From the NCBI GenBank assembly GCA_024234815.1, contig JACKNO010000004.1:248001-312000 (forward strand): 64,000 nt of DNA. The letters run 5' to 3'. The stretch comes from Pseudomonadales bacterium. Lineage in GTDB: Bacteria > Pseudomonadota > Gammaproteobacteria > Pseudomonadales > Halieaceae. Numbering within the stretch: the first letter of the stretch is position 1; the number at the start of each line of letters is the position of its first letter. Made by a program: the position numbers and the translations under genes. The notes beneath the pieces were generated by a model. It saw only the letters and a list, made by a program, of their open reading frames with translations, did not search any database and had not been told where the DNA came from. Positions 8,737-17,733 of the stretch are shown in pieces.

Positions 8737-11045
8737 CGATAGCGGGCAAGATTAACGGGCTGTTTATTTCAGCCTCGCTGTTGCTGGCCCTCGCGCTTAC
8801 CGGGTATACGGCCTTTCGGGAATACCATATCGAACTGGACCGGACAGTTGCCGCCGCACGGGCCCTGGTTCAGGGCAAGCCCGAGCTGCAGGTGGCTATC
8901 TACCGGCGCGATGATAGCGGACTGCAGCAGTTGCTCGAGGGTTTCCTCGACATTTCGGGCGTACTGTCAGTCACCGCCCGCGACGGCTTCGGTGAAGTGC
9001 TGGCGCGACGCGAGGGCAAGGCTGGCGGCACTGTGGCGCTGCCGCCGTTTAAACTGTTGCGGGAGGATGCCGAGGTAACGGATTCGCGGCTGATGTCGCT
9101 CGACGCCGACATGGCGCCCGGTGGCACCGGCCTGTGGTCTGCCTGCACAGAAACCGACCTGCCCATGTACCTGACGCTGCCCGTCTTTACCGCGGTCGAC
9201 CCGGGCAGGCGCGGCTTGAGTCCCCAGGACTTTTTTGTGGCGGCCGCATCTCCCACGACAAATCAGAGCCAGCGCGTGATCGGCTACGTGCAGGTAAATA
9301 TCTCCAGGGCCGAACTGCTGGACAATATCTGGCCGGTGGTGCGCCGGGTTCTGTTTGTGAGCCTGGGACTGATCGCCCTGTGCGGTGTGGGCATTGCCAT
9401 GGCCAGCCGCCGTATCACCCGCGACCTGTCGCGGCTGGCCCGGCTCGCGGACGATGTGGCATCCGGCAAACTGGAAAAGCCGGTACAGATAAAAACCACT
9501 GGCGAGCTCCAGGATATCGCCCGCGTACTCAACAGCGTCATCGGTGGTTTCACCACGCTGAAGAAGGAGATTGATGTCGAGCAGCGCCTGCTCAACATGA
9601 AAGTGGATGAGCGAACCAGCCAGTTGTCGCGGCGCGATGAGGAACTGAACAAGGCCACCGAGGAAATCTCCGAAACAAAGACGAGGTTGCAACACCTTGC
9701 GTATTACGACAGCCTGACCTCGCTGCCGAACCGGCGCCTGTTTACCGAACAGCTCGAAATGTTGCTGGGCCTCAACCAGCGCCATGGCCAAACCCTGGCC
9801 CTGCTGTTTCTGAACCTGGACAACTTCAAGCGTATCAACGAGTCACTGGGTTACAGCGCCGGTGACAAAGTGTTGCTGGAAGTTGGCAAGCGCCTGTCGG
9901 ATACACTGCGCGGCAGCGACGCGGTGGGCCATTTTGTTGATGGCGCCCCGCGGGTCGATGTTTCGCGCCTTGGCGGAGATGAATTCACCGTCATTCTCAA
10001 CCAGCTCGATAGCGTGGACTCCGCCGCGAAAGTGGTGGAACGACTACTGCTTGTGTTGCAAAAACCCATGACGATTGAAGGCCAGGAGCTGGTGGTGAGC
10101 CCCAGTGTCGGCGTCGCTGTAGCTCCCCGGGATGGCGATAACGTGGAGGCCCTGCTGAGAGCGGCGGAAGTGGCGATGCACAACGCCAAGGACTCGGTGC
10201 GGGACAAGTACCTGATGTTCAGCGAACATATGGATGCGACCGGGGTAGGGCGGCTCAGGCTGGAGGCGGACCTGCGCCGGGCGGTGGAACTCGACCAGCT
10301 TGTTTTGCATTACCAGCCCCAGGTCAATACCATCACGGGCGCCGTGGCGGGCGCCGAGGCGCTGCTGCGCTGGAAGCACCCGGTGCACGGCATGATACCG
10401 CCGTTCCAGTTCATTCCACTGGCGGAAGAAATCGGCGTGATGGACGAGTTGGGAAGCTGGGTGCTTACCGAGGTCTGTCGCCAGATGAAGGAGTATGACG
10501 CGCTGGGACTGGAACTGCCCCGGGTCGCCATCAACGTGTCGGCCCTGCAGTTCTCCACAAAATTCTGCCAGAGCATCAGCGAGATTCTCCAGCAGTATGG
10601 ATTGCAGGCCGCGCGACTGGAACTCGGGCTGAGCGAAGATGTACTGATGGATCGCGACCGCAGTACCCACGAGAGTCTGAAGGATCTGAAAGCGCTGGGT
10701 GTGTACCTGTCGGTGGACGATTTCGGGACCCGTTACGCACCGCTGAGCTATCTCAGCCGATATTCACTCGATGAACTCAAGATCGACCGCAGTTTTGTGC
10801 TCGACTGCGACAGCAACGAAGCCAGCGCCAGGCTGGTGGTCGCCATTATCGCAATGGCCCGCAGCCTCGGGCTGGGTGTCGTCGCCGAAGGCGTGGAAAC
10901 CGAGGATCAGTACCGCTTCCTCATCGACAAGGGCGCCAGTGTAATGCAGGGCTATTTGTTCACCCGGCCGGTCACGGCCGGCGAGTTGCAGAAGATGCTT
11001 GCGCCATGGCATTTTCTGCAGCAGGTGCAGAACATACAGGGCTAG
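8733..11045 (+). CDS. Membrane HAMP-GGDEF-EAL protein with degenerate catalytic residues
   Basis: 770-aa protein translated from GTG 8733 (the frame is open further upstream, but that part overlaps the rhomboid gene). It has an N-terminal membrane helix, a periplasmic domain of about 170 residues, a second helix (RRVLFVSLGLIALCGVGIAM), a HAMP-like linker and coiled coil, then GGDEF and EAL domains. GGDEF itself (414-418) is intact, but the first metal-binding Asp of the DxDxFK motif is N361 (FLNLDNFK), and an insert separates the RGSD I-site-like sequence from GGDEF. In the EAL domain, EAL (542-544), DD (662-663), the Lys and the EGVE glutamate remain. The metal-binding Glu of ExTE is G632, and loop 6 reads DDFGTRYAPL instead of DDFGTGYSSL. 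Both activities are probably weak or absent, suggesting a c-di-GMP sensor role (inference). Confidence 0.9.
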   Translation: MTIAGKINGLFISASLLLALALTGYTAFREYHIELDRTVAAARALVQGKPELQVAIYRRDDSGLQQLLEGFLDISGVLSVTARDGFGEVLARREGKAGGTVALPPFKLLREDAEVTDSRLMSLDADMAPGGTGLWSACTETDLPMYLTLPVFTAVDPGRRGLSPQDFFVAAASPTTNQSQRVIGYVQVNISRAELLDNIWPVVRRVLFVSLGLIALCGVGIAMASRRITRDLSRLARLADDVASGKLEKPVQIKTTGELQDIARVLNSVIGGFTTLKKEIDVEQRLLNMKVDERTSQLSRRDEELNKATEEISETKTRLQHLAYYDSLTSLPNRRLFTEQLEMLLGLNQRHGQTLALLFLNLDNFKRINESLGYSAGDKVLLEVGKRLSDTLRGSDAVGHFVDGAPRVDVSRLGGDEFTVILNQLDSVDSAAKVVERLLLVLQKPMTIEGQELVVSPSVGVAVAPRDGDNVEALLRAAEVAMHNAKDSVRDKYLMFSEHMDATGVGRLRLEADLRRAVELDQLVLHYQPQVNTITGAVAGAEALLRWKHPVHGMIPPFQFIPLAEEIGVMDELGSWVLTEVCRQMKEYDALGLELPRVAINVSALQFSTKFCQSISEILQQYGLQAARLELGLSEDVLMDRDRSTHESLKDLKALGVYLSVDDFGTRYAPLSYLSRYSLDELKIDRSFVLDCDSNEASARLVVAIIAMARSLGLGVVAEGVETEDQYRFLIDKGASVMQGYLFTRPVTAGELQKMLAPWHFLQQVQNIQG

Positions 11046-11051
11046 ACTGTT

Positions 11052-11318
11052 ATGAATTATATGGAACTCGTTGACACCATGACCCCCGCGATCTATCGCA
11101 GCTTCAAGCTCGCCGTGGAAATCGGCAAGTGGCCCGACGGCAGGCGCTTGACCGCCGAGCAGCGCAGTGAGGCCATGCAGGCGGTAATCGCCTGGGGCAA
11201 GTTGCACCTGCCCGAGGAAGAGCAGATAGGCTATATCGACAAGGGACACAAGGCGGGCGACAGTTGCGATGAGCCGTCGGAGACCACACTGAAATGGCAG
11301 GAAGATTCCCGTGAGTGA
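11052..11318 (+). CDS. yeaC: YeaC-like DUF1315 protein
   Basis: 88-aa cytoplasmic protein that matches the DUF1315/YeaC family by its start (MNYMELVDTMTPAIYRSFK), KWPDGRRLT and QAVIAWG...LPEEEQIGYID. The function is unknown. It begins 6 nt after the GGDEF/EAL stop and overlaps the following DUF2797 gene by 8 nt. From memory, the order DUF1315 - DUF2797 - pepN near nadK recurs in gammaproteobacteria and supports the call. Confidence 0.9.
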   Translation: MNYMELVDTMTPAIYRSFKLAVEIGKWPDGRRLTAEQRSEAMQAVIAWGKLHLPEEEQIGYIDKGHKAGDSCDEPSETTLKWQEDSRE

Positions 11319-12144
11319 AATATTGGCCACGGGCGCCGTGCGCAAGATGAGGGTCCAGCTGGCTGACCCGGTTCAGTACACGATGTTGCTTGGAGAGCAT
11401 GAAATCCCGCTCAACCAGTACCTGGGCCAGACCCTGGGCCTGGAGTACAGCGGTACCATCAATTGCATGCACTGTGGTCGCAAGACCGCCAAGAGTTTTA
11501 ACCAGGGCTACTGCTATCCCTGTTTCAAACGCCTGGCCCAATGCGACAGCTGTATCATGAGCCCGGAGAAGTGCCACTATGCGACCGGCACCTGCCGCGA
11601 GCCGGAGTGGGGAGAGCAGCACTGCATGGTCGACCATTTCGTCTACCTCGCCAACACTTCCGGCCTCAAGGTAGGCATCACCCGCGGCAGCCAGGTGCCA
11701 ACGCGCTGGATGGACCAGGGCGCCACCCAGGCACAGGCTATCTTCAGGGTGGATACACGCCTGCATTCGGGATTGGTGGAATCCCTGTTCAAGAAGCACA
11801 TCGCGGACAAAACCAATTGGCAGGCCATGCTCAAGGCGGATGCCGAACCCTGTGACCTGGAGCGGGAGCGCAAGCGCCTCCTCGCCGAGTGCGCGGGCGA
11901 GATAGACGAGGTGCGGCAACAGTTCGGCCTGCAGGCCATTACTGTACTGGAAGAGCAACCCCAAACCCTGATCCAGTACCCGGTACTGCAGTATCCCGTC
12001 AAGGTGAAGTCCTTTAATCTCGACAAAACGCCAGTGGTCGGCGGCACCCTGCTGGGCATCAAGGGTCAATACCTGATCTTTGACGCCGGCGTGATCAACA
12101 TGCGTAAATATGGCGGCTATCAGCTGTCACTGACCAGGGGCTGA
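11311..12144 (+). CDS. DUF2797 family zinc-ribbon protein
   Basis: 277-aa protein of the DUF2797 family. A cysteine-rich segment at about residues 50-105 (CMHCGRKT, CYPCFK, CDSC, CHYATGTC) should bind zinc. It is followed by HFVYLANTSGLKVGITR, which looks like a diverged GIY-YIG core, and then a charged helical part (KADAEPCDLERERKRLLAE). The start is GTG 11311, inside the yeaC stop region, so translation is coupled. Activity is not established. The position between yeaC and pepN is the usual one for the family. Confidence 0.88.
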   Translation: MSEILATGAVRKMRVQLADPVQYTMLLGEHEIPLNQYLGQTLGLEYSGTINCMHCGRKTAKSFNQGYCYPCFKRLAQCDSCIMSPEKCHYATGTCREPEWGEQHCMVDHFVYLANTSGLKVGITRGSQVPTRWMDQGATQAQAIFRVDTRLHSGLVESLFKKHIADKTNWQAMLKADAEPCDLERERKRLLAECAGEIDEVRQQFGLQAITVLEEQPQTLIQYPVLQYPVKVKSFNLDKTPVVGGTLLGIKGQYLIFDAGVINMRKYGGYQLSLTRG

Positions 12145-12197
12145 ACGCGTTGTCGCGCCAACTCCGGTTTCACTCCCACCTGCGATAGAGACCCGCC

Positions 12198-14861
12198 ATG
12201 CGAGACGCCCAGCCAAAAGCCATCCGACTGCAGGACTACCAGCCGCCAGCTTATCTTGTCGAGCAGGTTGAACTGCGCTTCGAACTGCACGAGGAGTACG
12301 CCCTGGTCCATTCCCAACTGCGGTTGCGGCGCAACGATTCCTGTGCGCCTGGCGCACCGCTTGTCCTCGACGGTGTCGGGCTGGAGTTGTTGTCTATCAG
12401 CCTGGATGGCCGTGCGCTGGCGACAGCGGAATACGCCGTTTCCGACGCGGCGCTGGAGATAGCCGCGGTACCCGACAGCTTTTTGCTGGAGTGCTCTACG
12501 CGGATATATCCCCAGGATAACACCGCGCTTGAGGGCCTCTACAAGTCCGAGGAAATGTTCTGCACCCAGTGCGAGGCGCACGGTTTTCGCAAAATCACCT
12601 ATTATCCCGATCGCCCCGACGTGATGTCCGTTTTCAGGGTGACTGTTGAGGCGGACAAGGCCCGCTACCCGGTCCTGTTGAGTAACGGCAATCCCTTATC
12701 TTCGCAAGACCTGCCCGACGGGCGGCACAGTGCCTGCTGGCACGATCCTTTTCCAAAGCCGGCCTACCTGTTCGCGCTTGTCGCCGGCGATCTGGGGTTT
12801 ATCCAGGACAGCTTCTGTACGCGCAGCGGCCGCGATGTCTGCCTGCGCATATACGTCGCTGATAAAGACCTGGGAAAATGCGACCACGCCATGCGATCAC
12901 TGAAACATGCCATGCGCTGGGATGAGGATGTTTACGGTCTGGAGTATGACCTGGACATCTTTAATATCGTGGCGGTCGATGACTTCAATATGGGGGCGAT
13001 GGAGAACAAGAGCCTCAACATATTTAACAGCTCATGCGTACTGTGTAGCCCTGATACCACCACCGACCGGGGATTCCAGACCGTGGAGTCGATTGTGGCC
13101 CACGAGTATTTCCACAACTGGAGCGGCAACCGGGTGACCTGCCGAGACTGGTTTCAGCTCAGCCTGAAAGAGGGCTTCACCGTTTTTCGCGACGCGGCCT
13201 TCTCTGCCGATATGGGTTCGGCCACTGTAAAACGGGTGGAAGATGTGGCGCTGCTGCGCACGGCGCAGTTCGCCGAGGATGCGGGCCCCATGGCTCACCC
13301 CGTGCGGCCTGAAGCTGTCATCGAAATAAATAATTTCTATACCCTGACCATTTATGAGAAGGGGTCCGAGGTGGTCGGTATGATCCACACGCTGCTGGGG
13401 CCGGACGCGTTCAGGCGCGGCTCCGACCTGTACTTCCAGCGGCATGACGGCCAGGCAGTTACCTGCGAGGATTTTGTGCGCGCCATGGAGGACGCAAGCT
13501 CGGTGGACCTGACCCAGTTTCGCAACTGGTACTCGCAGGCGGGGACGCCACTGTTGACCGTGCGCGATGAATACGATGCAGCGAGCAAGCGCTACACCCT
13601 GCACGTGACTCAATCCTGCCCGCCAACGCCCGGGCAGTCCGGTAAGAAACCCTTTGTTATACCGCTGGCGATGGGCCTGTTGGGGGAGGCGGGAAATTTG
13701 CCGCTGCGCATGGCCACCGGAGGGCCGGGTGTGGACAGCCCGGACAATACCCACCATGTACTGATTGTCGACCAGCCGAGCCAGAGTTTTGTTTTCGAGC
13801 AGCTGCCTGAGCGACCGGTGCCCTCGTTGCTGCGGGGTTTTTCCGCGCCCGTGCGTCTCGACTATAACTTCAGTAAAGCAGACCTGTGTCTGCTCATGAG
13901 CCGGGACGCCGACGGTTTTGTGCGCTGGGACAGCGCCCAGCTCCTCGCCACCAGGGTGATCAACGAAGTAGAGCAGCAGATACTGCGAAGCGCCGCGGTA
14001 GTTGTGGATCCCCTGTTCATAGAGGCCTGCCGCAGCCTGCTGGGAGACCACTCCCTGGACCCCGCCATGGTGGCGGCCATGCTCACACTTCCGGCAGAAG
14101 ACTACCTGGCCGAGTTGGCCAGTCATGCGGGTGGCGCCAATGTCGATACCATCCACAATGCGCGCTGGGCGGTACAGGCCGAGTTGGCCCGCGCCTGCCA
14201 TGGCGAGTTGCTGGCCTGCTATCAGCGCCTGGCCAGTACACAGGCGTATGAGCCTTCCTCCGGGCAGATTGCAGCGCGCAGCCTGCGCAATATCTGCCTG
14301 GAGTATCTTGCCTGCGTCCGCGACCTGCAGCCGGGTCTCGCCCTGGGCCAGTTTGCCGCAGCGCAGAATATGACTGATCGCCTGGCGGCCCTGCGGGCCA
14401 TCGTGTTCTTTGGTGATGAGGCAGAGCGCGAGCAGGCCCTGGACCGGTTTTACAAGGACTGGCGGCACGACACGCTGGTGATGAACCAGTGGTTCGCGTT
14501 GCAGGCGGCCATGCCGCTGGGTGACGCCCTGGCCAGGGTGGAGGGGCTGTTGTCACATCCGGATTTCGATATGCGCAATCCGAACAAAGTGCGCTCACTG
14601 GTCGGCGTCTTCGCCGCACAGAACCCGGTCAATTTTCATCGTGTTGACGGCCAGGGCTATCGCTTTCTGGCAGATATGGTGTTGCGCCTCAACAAATCAA
14701 ATCCGCAGTTGGCCTCGCGCCTGCTGACGCCGCTCAGCAAATGGCGCAACTACCAGGGCCGCGCCCAGTTGATGTGCGCGCAGCTCGAGCGCATCGCGGC
14801 CCAGGACGAATTGTCGCCGGACGTATTCGAACTGGTGAGTAAATCCCTGGAAGGCCGCTAG
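12198..14861 (+). CDS. pepN: Aminopeptidase N PepN
   Basis: 887-aa M1 zinc metallopeptidase, cytoplasmic, removing N-terminal residues from peptides. The exopeptidase motif GAMEN (in NMGAMENKSLN) and the zinc site HEYFHNWSGN with the distal glutamate in SLKEG (HExxH-x18-E) are intact. The N-terminal KDYQPPAY-like stretch and the C-terminal superhelical domain (LNPQ.AS-type end) match the gammaproteobacterial PepN. Length is close to the E. coli enzyme (870 aa). It is the last gene of the nadK operon, with a 53-bp gap after DUF2797. Confidence 0.97.
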   Translation: MRDAQPKAIRLQDYQPPAYLVEQVELRFELHEEYALVHSQLRLRRNDSCAPGAPLVLDGVGLELLSISLDGRALATAEYAVSDAALEIAAVPDSFLLECSTRIYPQDNTALEGLYKSEEMFCTQCEAHGFRKITYYPDRPDVMSVFRVTVEADKARYPVLLSNGNPLSSQDLPDGRHSACWHDPFPKPAYLFALVAGDLGFIQDSFCTRSGRDVCLRIYVADKDLGKCDHAMRSLKHAMRWDEDVYGLEYDLDIFNIVAVDDFNMGAMENKSLNIFNSSCVLCSPDTTTDRGFQTVESIVAHEYFHNWSGNRVTCRDWFQLSLKEGFTVFRDAAFSADMGSATVKRVEDVALLRTAQFAEDAGPMAHPVRPEAVIEINNFYTLTIYEKGSEVVGMIHTLLGPDAFRRGSDLYFQRHDGQAVTCEDFVRAMEDASSVDLTQFRNWYSQAGTPLLTVRDEYDAASKRYTLHVTQSCPPTPGQSGKKPFVIPLAMGLLGEAGNLPLRMATGGPGVDSPDNTHHVLIVDQPSQSFVFEQLPERPVPSLLRGFSAPVRLDYNFSKADLCLLMSRDADGFVRWDSAQLLATRVINEVEQQILRSAAVVVDPLFIEACRSLLGDHSLDPAMVAAMLTLPAEDYLAELASHAGGANVDTIHNARWAVQAELARACHGELLACYQRLASTQAYEPSSGQIAARSLRNICLEYLACVRDLQPGLALGQFAAAQNMTDRLAALRAIVFFGDEAEREQALDRFYKDWRHDTLVMNQWFALQAAMPLGDALARVEGLLSHPDFDMRNPNKVRSLVGVFAAQNPVNFHRVDGQGYRFLADMVLRLNKSNPQLASRLLTPLSKWRNYQGRAQLMCAQLERIAAQDELSPDVFELVSKSLEGR

Positions 14862-14871
14862 CGGGCGGCAA

Positions 14872-14889
14872 GCCGGCTTTGTGGCCGGC
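14872..14889. terminator. GC hairpin between convergent pepN and DUF3179 gene
   Basis: GCCGGC-TTTGTG-GCCGGC forms a 6-bp perfect stem about 10 bp after the pepN stop. No T-run follows in either direction, so this is at best a weak or Rho-assisted terminator for the convergent pair. Confidence 0.35.
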
Positions 14890-14969
14890 GCGCTGTCTTG
14901 TCCCTGGCTGCATGCGGGTATGGTCCGGGGTTCGGCTATCTCAACGTTGACCTGGACCGGAAACCGCAG

Positions 14970-15929
14970 CTAAGGCGCCGCTTGCTCCGGGTGCAGGGCT
15001 GTGGTCGGGTGGAATGCCACCCAGGTAAACCAGTAGCCCGCGGTGACGGGGTATTCAATGCCGGCGGCATCAAACGCGCGCGCGGACTGCGCCGCTTTGT
15101 CCCAGTGCAGCTCGAGCGCTTTGCCCCCCACGTCGACGGGCAGCACGGATTCCAGTTTGTCCAGTTCCTCAAACGGCAAGGCCAGCGCGCCGTCATTCGC
15201 TGTGATGCCGATCACCCAGGTCTTGGCCGGGAGGCGCCAGTCGCTGTGCAGGGTAGGGTACATCACCATGGGCAGGCGCCGGTACTCGCCATAGGGGTTG
15301 CTGCTGTAATCGCGGTCGTGTCCCGTGTCGCGGGAAAGCAACAGGGAGTCGGGATGTTGCCGGGACCATGCGGCCCAGGTAGTCTCCTGCGCGGGTACCT
15401 GGGTAAGGGTCGCGCCCCTGAGCAAGCCGGTGACGGCGGTCTTCATTACTTGCGACCACAGCGAATCGGTATTGCGATCATAGAACAACAGGTCGCTGTT
15501 ATAGATTAGCCCGGATACACCAAAGTTCAGTTCCCGGCCCACGGCGTTGGCCAGGAAAACCATGCCTGTGCCGCTCAGCGGGGAGAAAGTGATCGTCAGC
15601 GCGGTGTCGCCAAACTTGTCATTCACGATCTCGTGTTGGTCGAGAATGGCGATGGGGTAGGCCTTGGCCACGCCGTTGTAACTGACACCCATCACCCTGT
15701 CGGAGGGTTCGATCTGCTTGTCGCGCTGCGTGCCCGTCAGAAAAATAGGCTGGTCGATCGCCGGTATGCCATCCCTGCCGGGACCGCCGTGGTCGATTTC
15801 AATCGGCGCGATCAACCCGCCTTCCACGTTGAAGTCGTTGAAGAACGAAGGTTCTTCGGCCGCTGCGGCGCCGGTGCACGCGCCCATCAGGCACAGCAGG
15901 AACAGGGTTTTCCCGGTTATGTTTTTCAC
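14970..15929 (-). CDS. DUF3179 domain-containing exported protein
   Basis: 319-aa protein. I choose GTG 15929 because AAGGA lies about 9 nt upstream and translation then begins with a signal sequence (VKNITGKTLFLLCLMGACTGAAAAEE); the open frame upstream is not protein-like. The mature part shows the DUF3179 features: DRVMGVSYNGVAKAYPI, a HEIVND motif, TFSPLSGTG (usually TYCPLCNTA-like) and the late RLPMV.Y segment. The expected conserved cysteines of the CPLC motif are replaced (SPLS). The cysteine in GAC might be lipidated, but the lipobox is poor. Function is unknown; it is probably periplasmic. It is upstream of nothing on its own strand and looks monocistronic. Confidence 0.85.
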   Translation of the reverse strand: MKNITGKTLFLLCLMGACTGAAAAEEPSFFNDFNVEGGLIAPIEIDHGGPGRDGIPAIDQPIFLTGTQRDKQIEPSDRVMGVSYNGVAKAYPIAILDQHEIVNDKFGDTALTITFSPLSGTGMVFLANAVGRELNFGVSGLIYNSDLLFYDRNTDSLWSQVMKTAVTGLLRGATLTQVPAQETTWAAWSRQHPDSLLLSRDTGHDRDYSSNPYGEYRRLPMVMYPTLHSDWRLPAKTWVIGITANDGALALPFEELDKLESVLPVDVGGKALELHWDKAAQSARAFDAAGIEYPVTAGYWFTWVAFHPTTALHPEQAAP

Positions 15930-16023
15930 GTGTAGATTCCTTGTGCCTTGTCGGGTGACTGTTGTCAGGGTCGCAGACTCCATTCGCGCTTTAGAGTTTG
16001 CCGGTGACGCGACTCGCGTGGCG

Positions 16024-17733
16024 TCAACCGGGTGAAGGATACAGCTGCAGAGCCGGTTTATCACCGGCTGGAGTCCGGCGGTGCATCTGGCGCAGGCGTT
16101 TGGCGGCATCCGCCAGCGCGGCGCCTTGCCAGGACGATGCCGCGCCGCTGTACAGTGCCGCATTGAGTGCTTCCAGGGCGCTGTTCAAAGCGGGGTCGTC
16201 AAAGGCGGCCGACACCTGTGCCAGCGATGCGATCTCCGGCACTGACTTGAGTGCCGCGGCCCAGTGAATGACCGCCTGGCGGGCCTGGCGGGAATTGCCG
16301 CTGGCACAGGCGGCCACGAGTTCTTTGAAGGCCTTTTGCTCGCTCTGGTTATCCCCCTTCGGCGCAGCCGGTCGCGGCAACGGTCGTGTTCCGCGCCGCG
16401 ACCATACCAGATAGCCGAGGGTAAGCAACCAGCCGGCAGCCGTGATGGCGCACAGTATTTGCCAGATCCGGCTGCTGTCATTACCGGTAAGCGGGATGAC
16501 GGAATCCGCCGCGGGGTCAAAGACTACCGTTGGGGGCGTGGCGGGCTGCGGCGGGGTGGGTGCAATATCGGTCGCCGGATTATTAGCTGCCGCTACATCG
16601 AGTTCCCTCGGGGGCAGCACCGCGTAGCGCAGTTCGTTGCTGCGAGTATCCCACCAGGGAATCCGCAGCTCCGGTATCTGCCATTTGCCGGCCTGGGTTG
16701 GCACTACCGCGACACTGTCCACCCGGGTTCCGGTCAGGCCGGTGGCCGACTCGCTGTCGCTGATAGTCGGTTGGTCCGGGTAGAATTTCAGCCCCTGGGT
16801 CGAGGGAAACATCACTGGCGGCAACTGTGCTCCCTGCAGGCCCTCACCACGTATGGTGATCGTGCGGGTGGCGGACTCGCCGACCTTGAGTCGCTCCGGC
16901 GGTGTTGACCAGGTTTCCTCGATGCTGAGTGACGCCGCCGGCAGCCACTCGGCACTGGGATAGCTGGCGGGGCGGGGCAATACCTCGATCGTCAGCGGCT
17001 CGGTATTGCGGCGCAGTTGACGTCCGCCGCCGCGAAGATCGAACAGGCTGCGGCGGGGCGCGGCTTCCCTGGCACTGAAGGTCTGGGTCGGAATCACCAG
17101 GGTGCCGCTTTGCTCGGGGAATATGGCATAGCGCACCTCATGGACCAGCCAGGTGCGCCCGCTCACGGTGCGCTGGAATGAGTTCTGCTCCAGCGGGCGT
17201 ACGAAGGCGTTGTCGAGATTCAGTTGGGTGATATTGCGGTCGTCGAGATTGATGCCCTGCTGCAACCGCAAGGTAAGGATAACCTGTCCCTGTACATAGA
17301 CCTGGCTGCGATCCACTTCGGCTTCAAACAGGACGCTCTGGTCCCCGGCGGTGCCCTTGGGCGGTGGTCCGGCAACGACGACAAGCGCATCGGTTGACAG
17401 CCCCCCGAGCCGCAATGCCGGGATGCTGAGCGCGCCCTCTCGCAGGGGCGTGATATCGAGCACCAACTCTGTACTGCTGGAGAACTGGCCATTGATGTAA
17501 CTGGTTTTGCTGCTGTTGGAGCGGCGCAGGATTTCGAAATCCGCTTCCAGCGGACGCAGGTCGATATCGCCCAGGTCTTCGCCGTTTGTCGCGGCGATGG
17601 TCAGTTGCAGGGTGTCGCCCAACGCGACGCGGTCACGGTCGACGCTGGCGGTAAGCGCTGCCCAACTGGCGGTCGCGGAGCAGGCCAGAATGAGAATGCC
17701 CAGGGTGCCGAGCACCCTACCAATACGTTTCAT
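16024..17733 (-). CDS. batD: BatD-like protein (oxygen-tolerance/MoxR operon)
   Basis: 569-aa protein from the ATG at 17733, with a signal peptide (LGILILACSATASWAA). It has repeated beta-rich BatD domains (ASVDRDRVALGDTLQLTIAATNG; FEILRRSNSSKTSYINGQ), and a transmembrane helix at about 440-460 (WQILCAITAAGWLLTLGYLVW) followed by a cytoplasmic tail. It overlaps the end of the VWA-TPR gene by 17 nt and is the last gene of the operon. BatD proteins are thought to act with membrane VWA proteins in MoxR-associated envelope functions; the exact role is unknown. The longer open frame upstream runs through the repeat of the preceding gene and is not real. Confidence 0.88.
   Translation of the reverse strand: MKRIGRVLGTLGILILACSATASWAALTASVDRDRVALGDTLQLTIAATNGEDLGDIDLRPLEADFEILRRSNSSKTSYINGQFSSSTELVLDITPLREGALSIPALRLGGLSTDALVVVAGPPPKGTAGDQSVLFEAEVDRSQVYVQGQVILTLRLQQGINLDDRNITQLNLDNAFVRPLEQNSFQRTVSGRTWLVHEVRYAIFPEQSGTLVIPTQTFSAREAAPRRSLFDLRGGGRQLRRNTEPLTIEVLPRPASYPSAEWLPAASLSIEETWSTPPERLKVGESATRTITIRGEGLQGAQLPPVMFPSTQGLKFYPDQPTISDSESATGLTGTRVDSVAVVPTQAGKWQIPELRIPWWDTRSNELRYAVLPPRELDVAAANNPATDIAPTPPQPATPPTVVFDPAADSVIPLTGNDSSRIWQILCAITAAGWLLTLGYLVWSRRGTRPLPRPAAPKGDNQSEQKAFKELVAACASGNSRQARQAVIHWAAALKSVPEIASLAQVSAAFDDPALNSALEALNAALYSGAASSWQGAALADAAKRLRQMHRRTPAGDKPALQLYPSPG

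Noticed and set aside
13032..14468. 478-codon minus-strand frame opposite pepN
   Set aside because: Antisense shadow; pepN has complete catalytic motifs and operon context.
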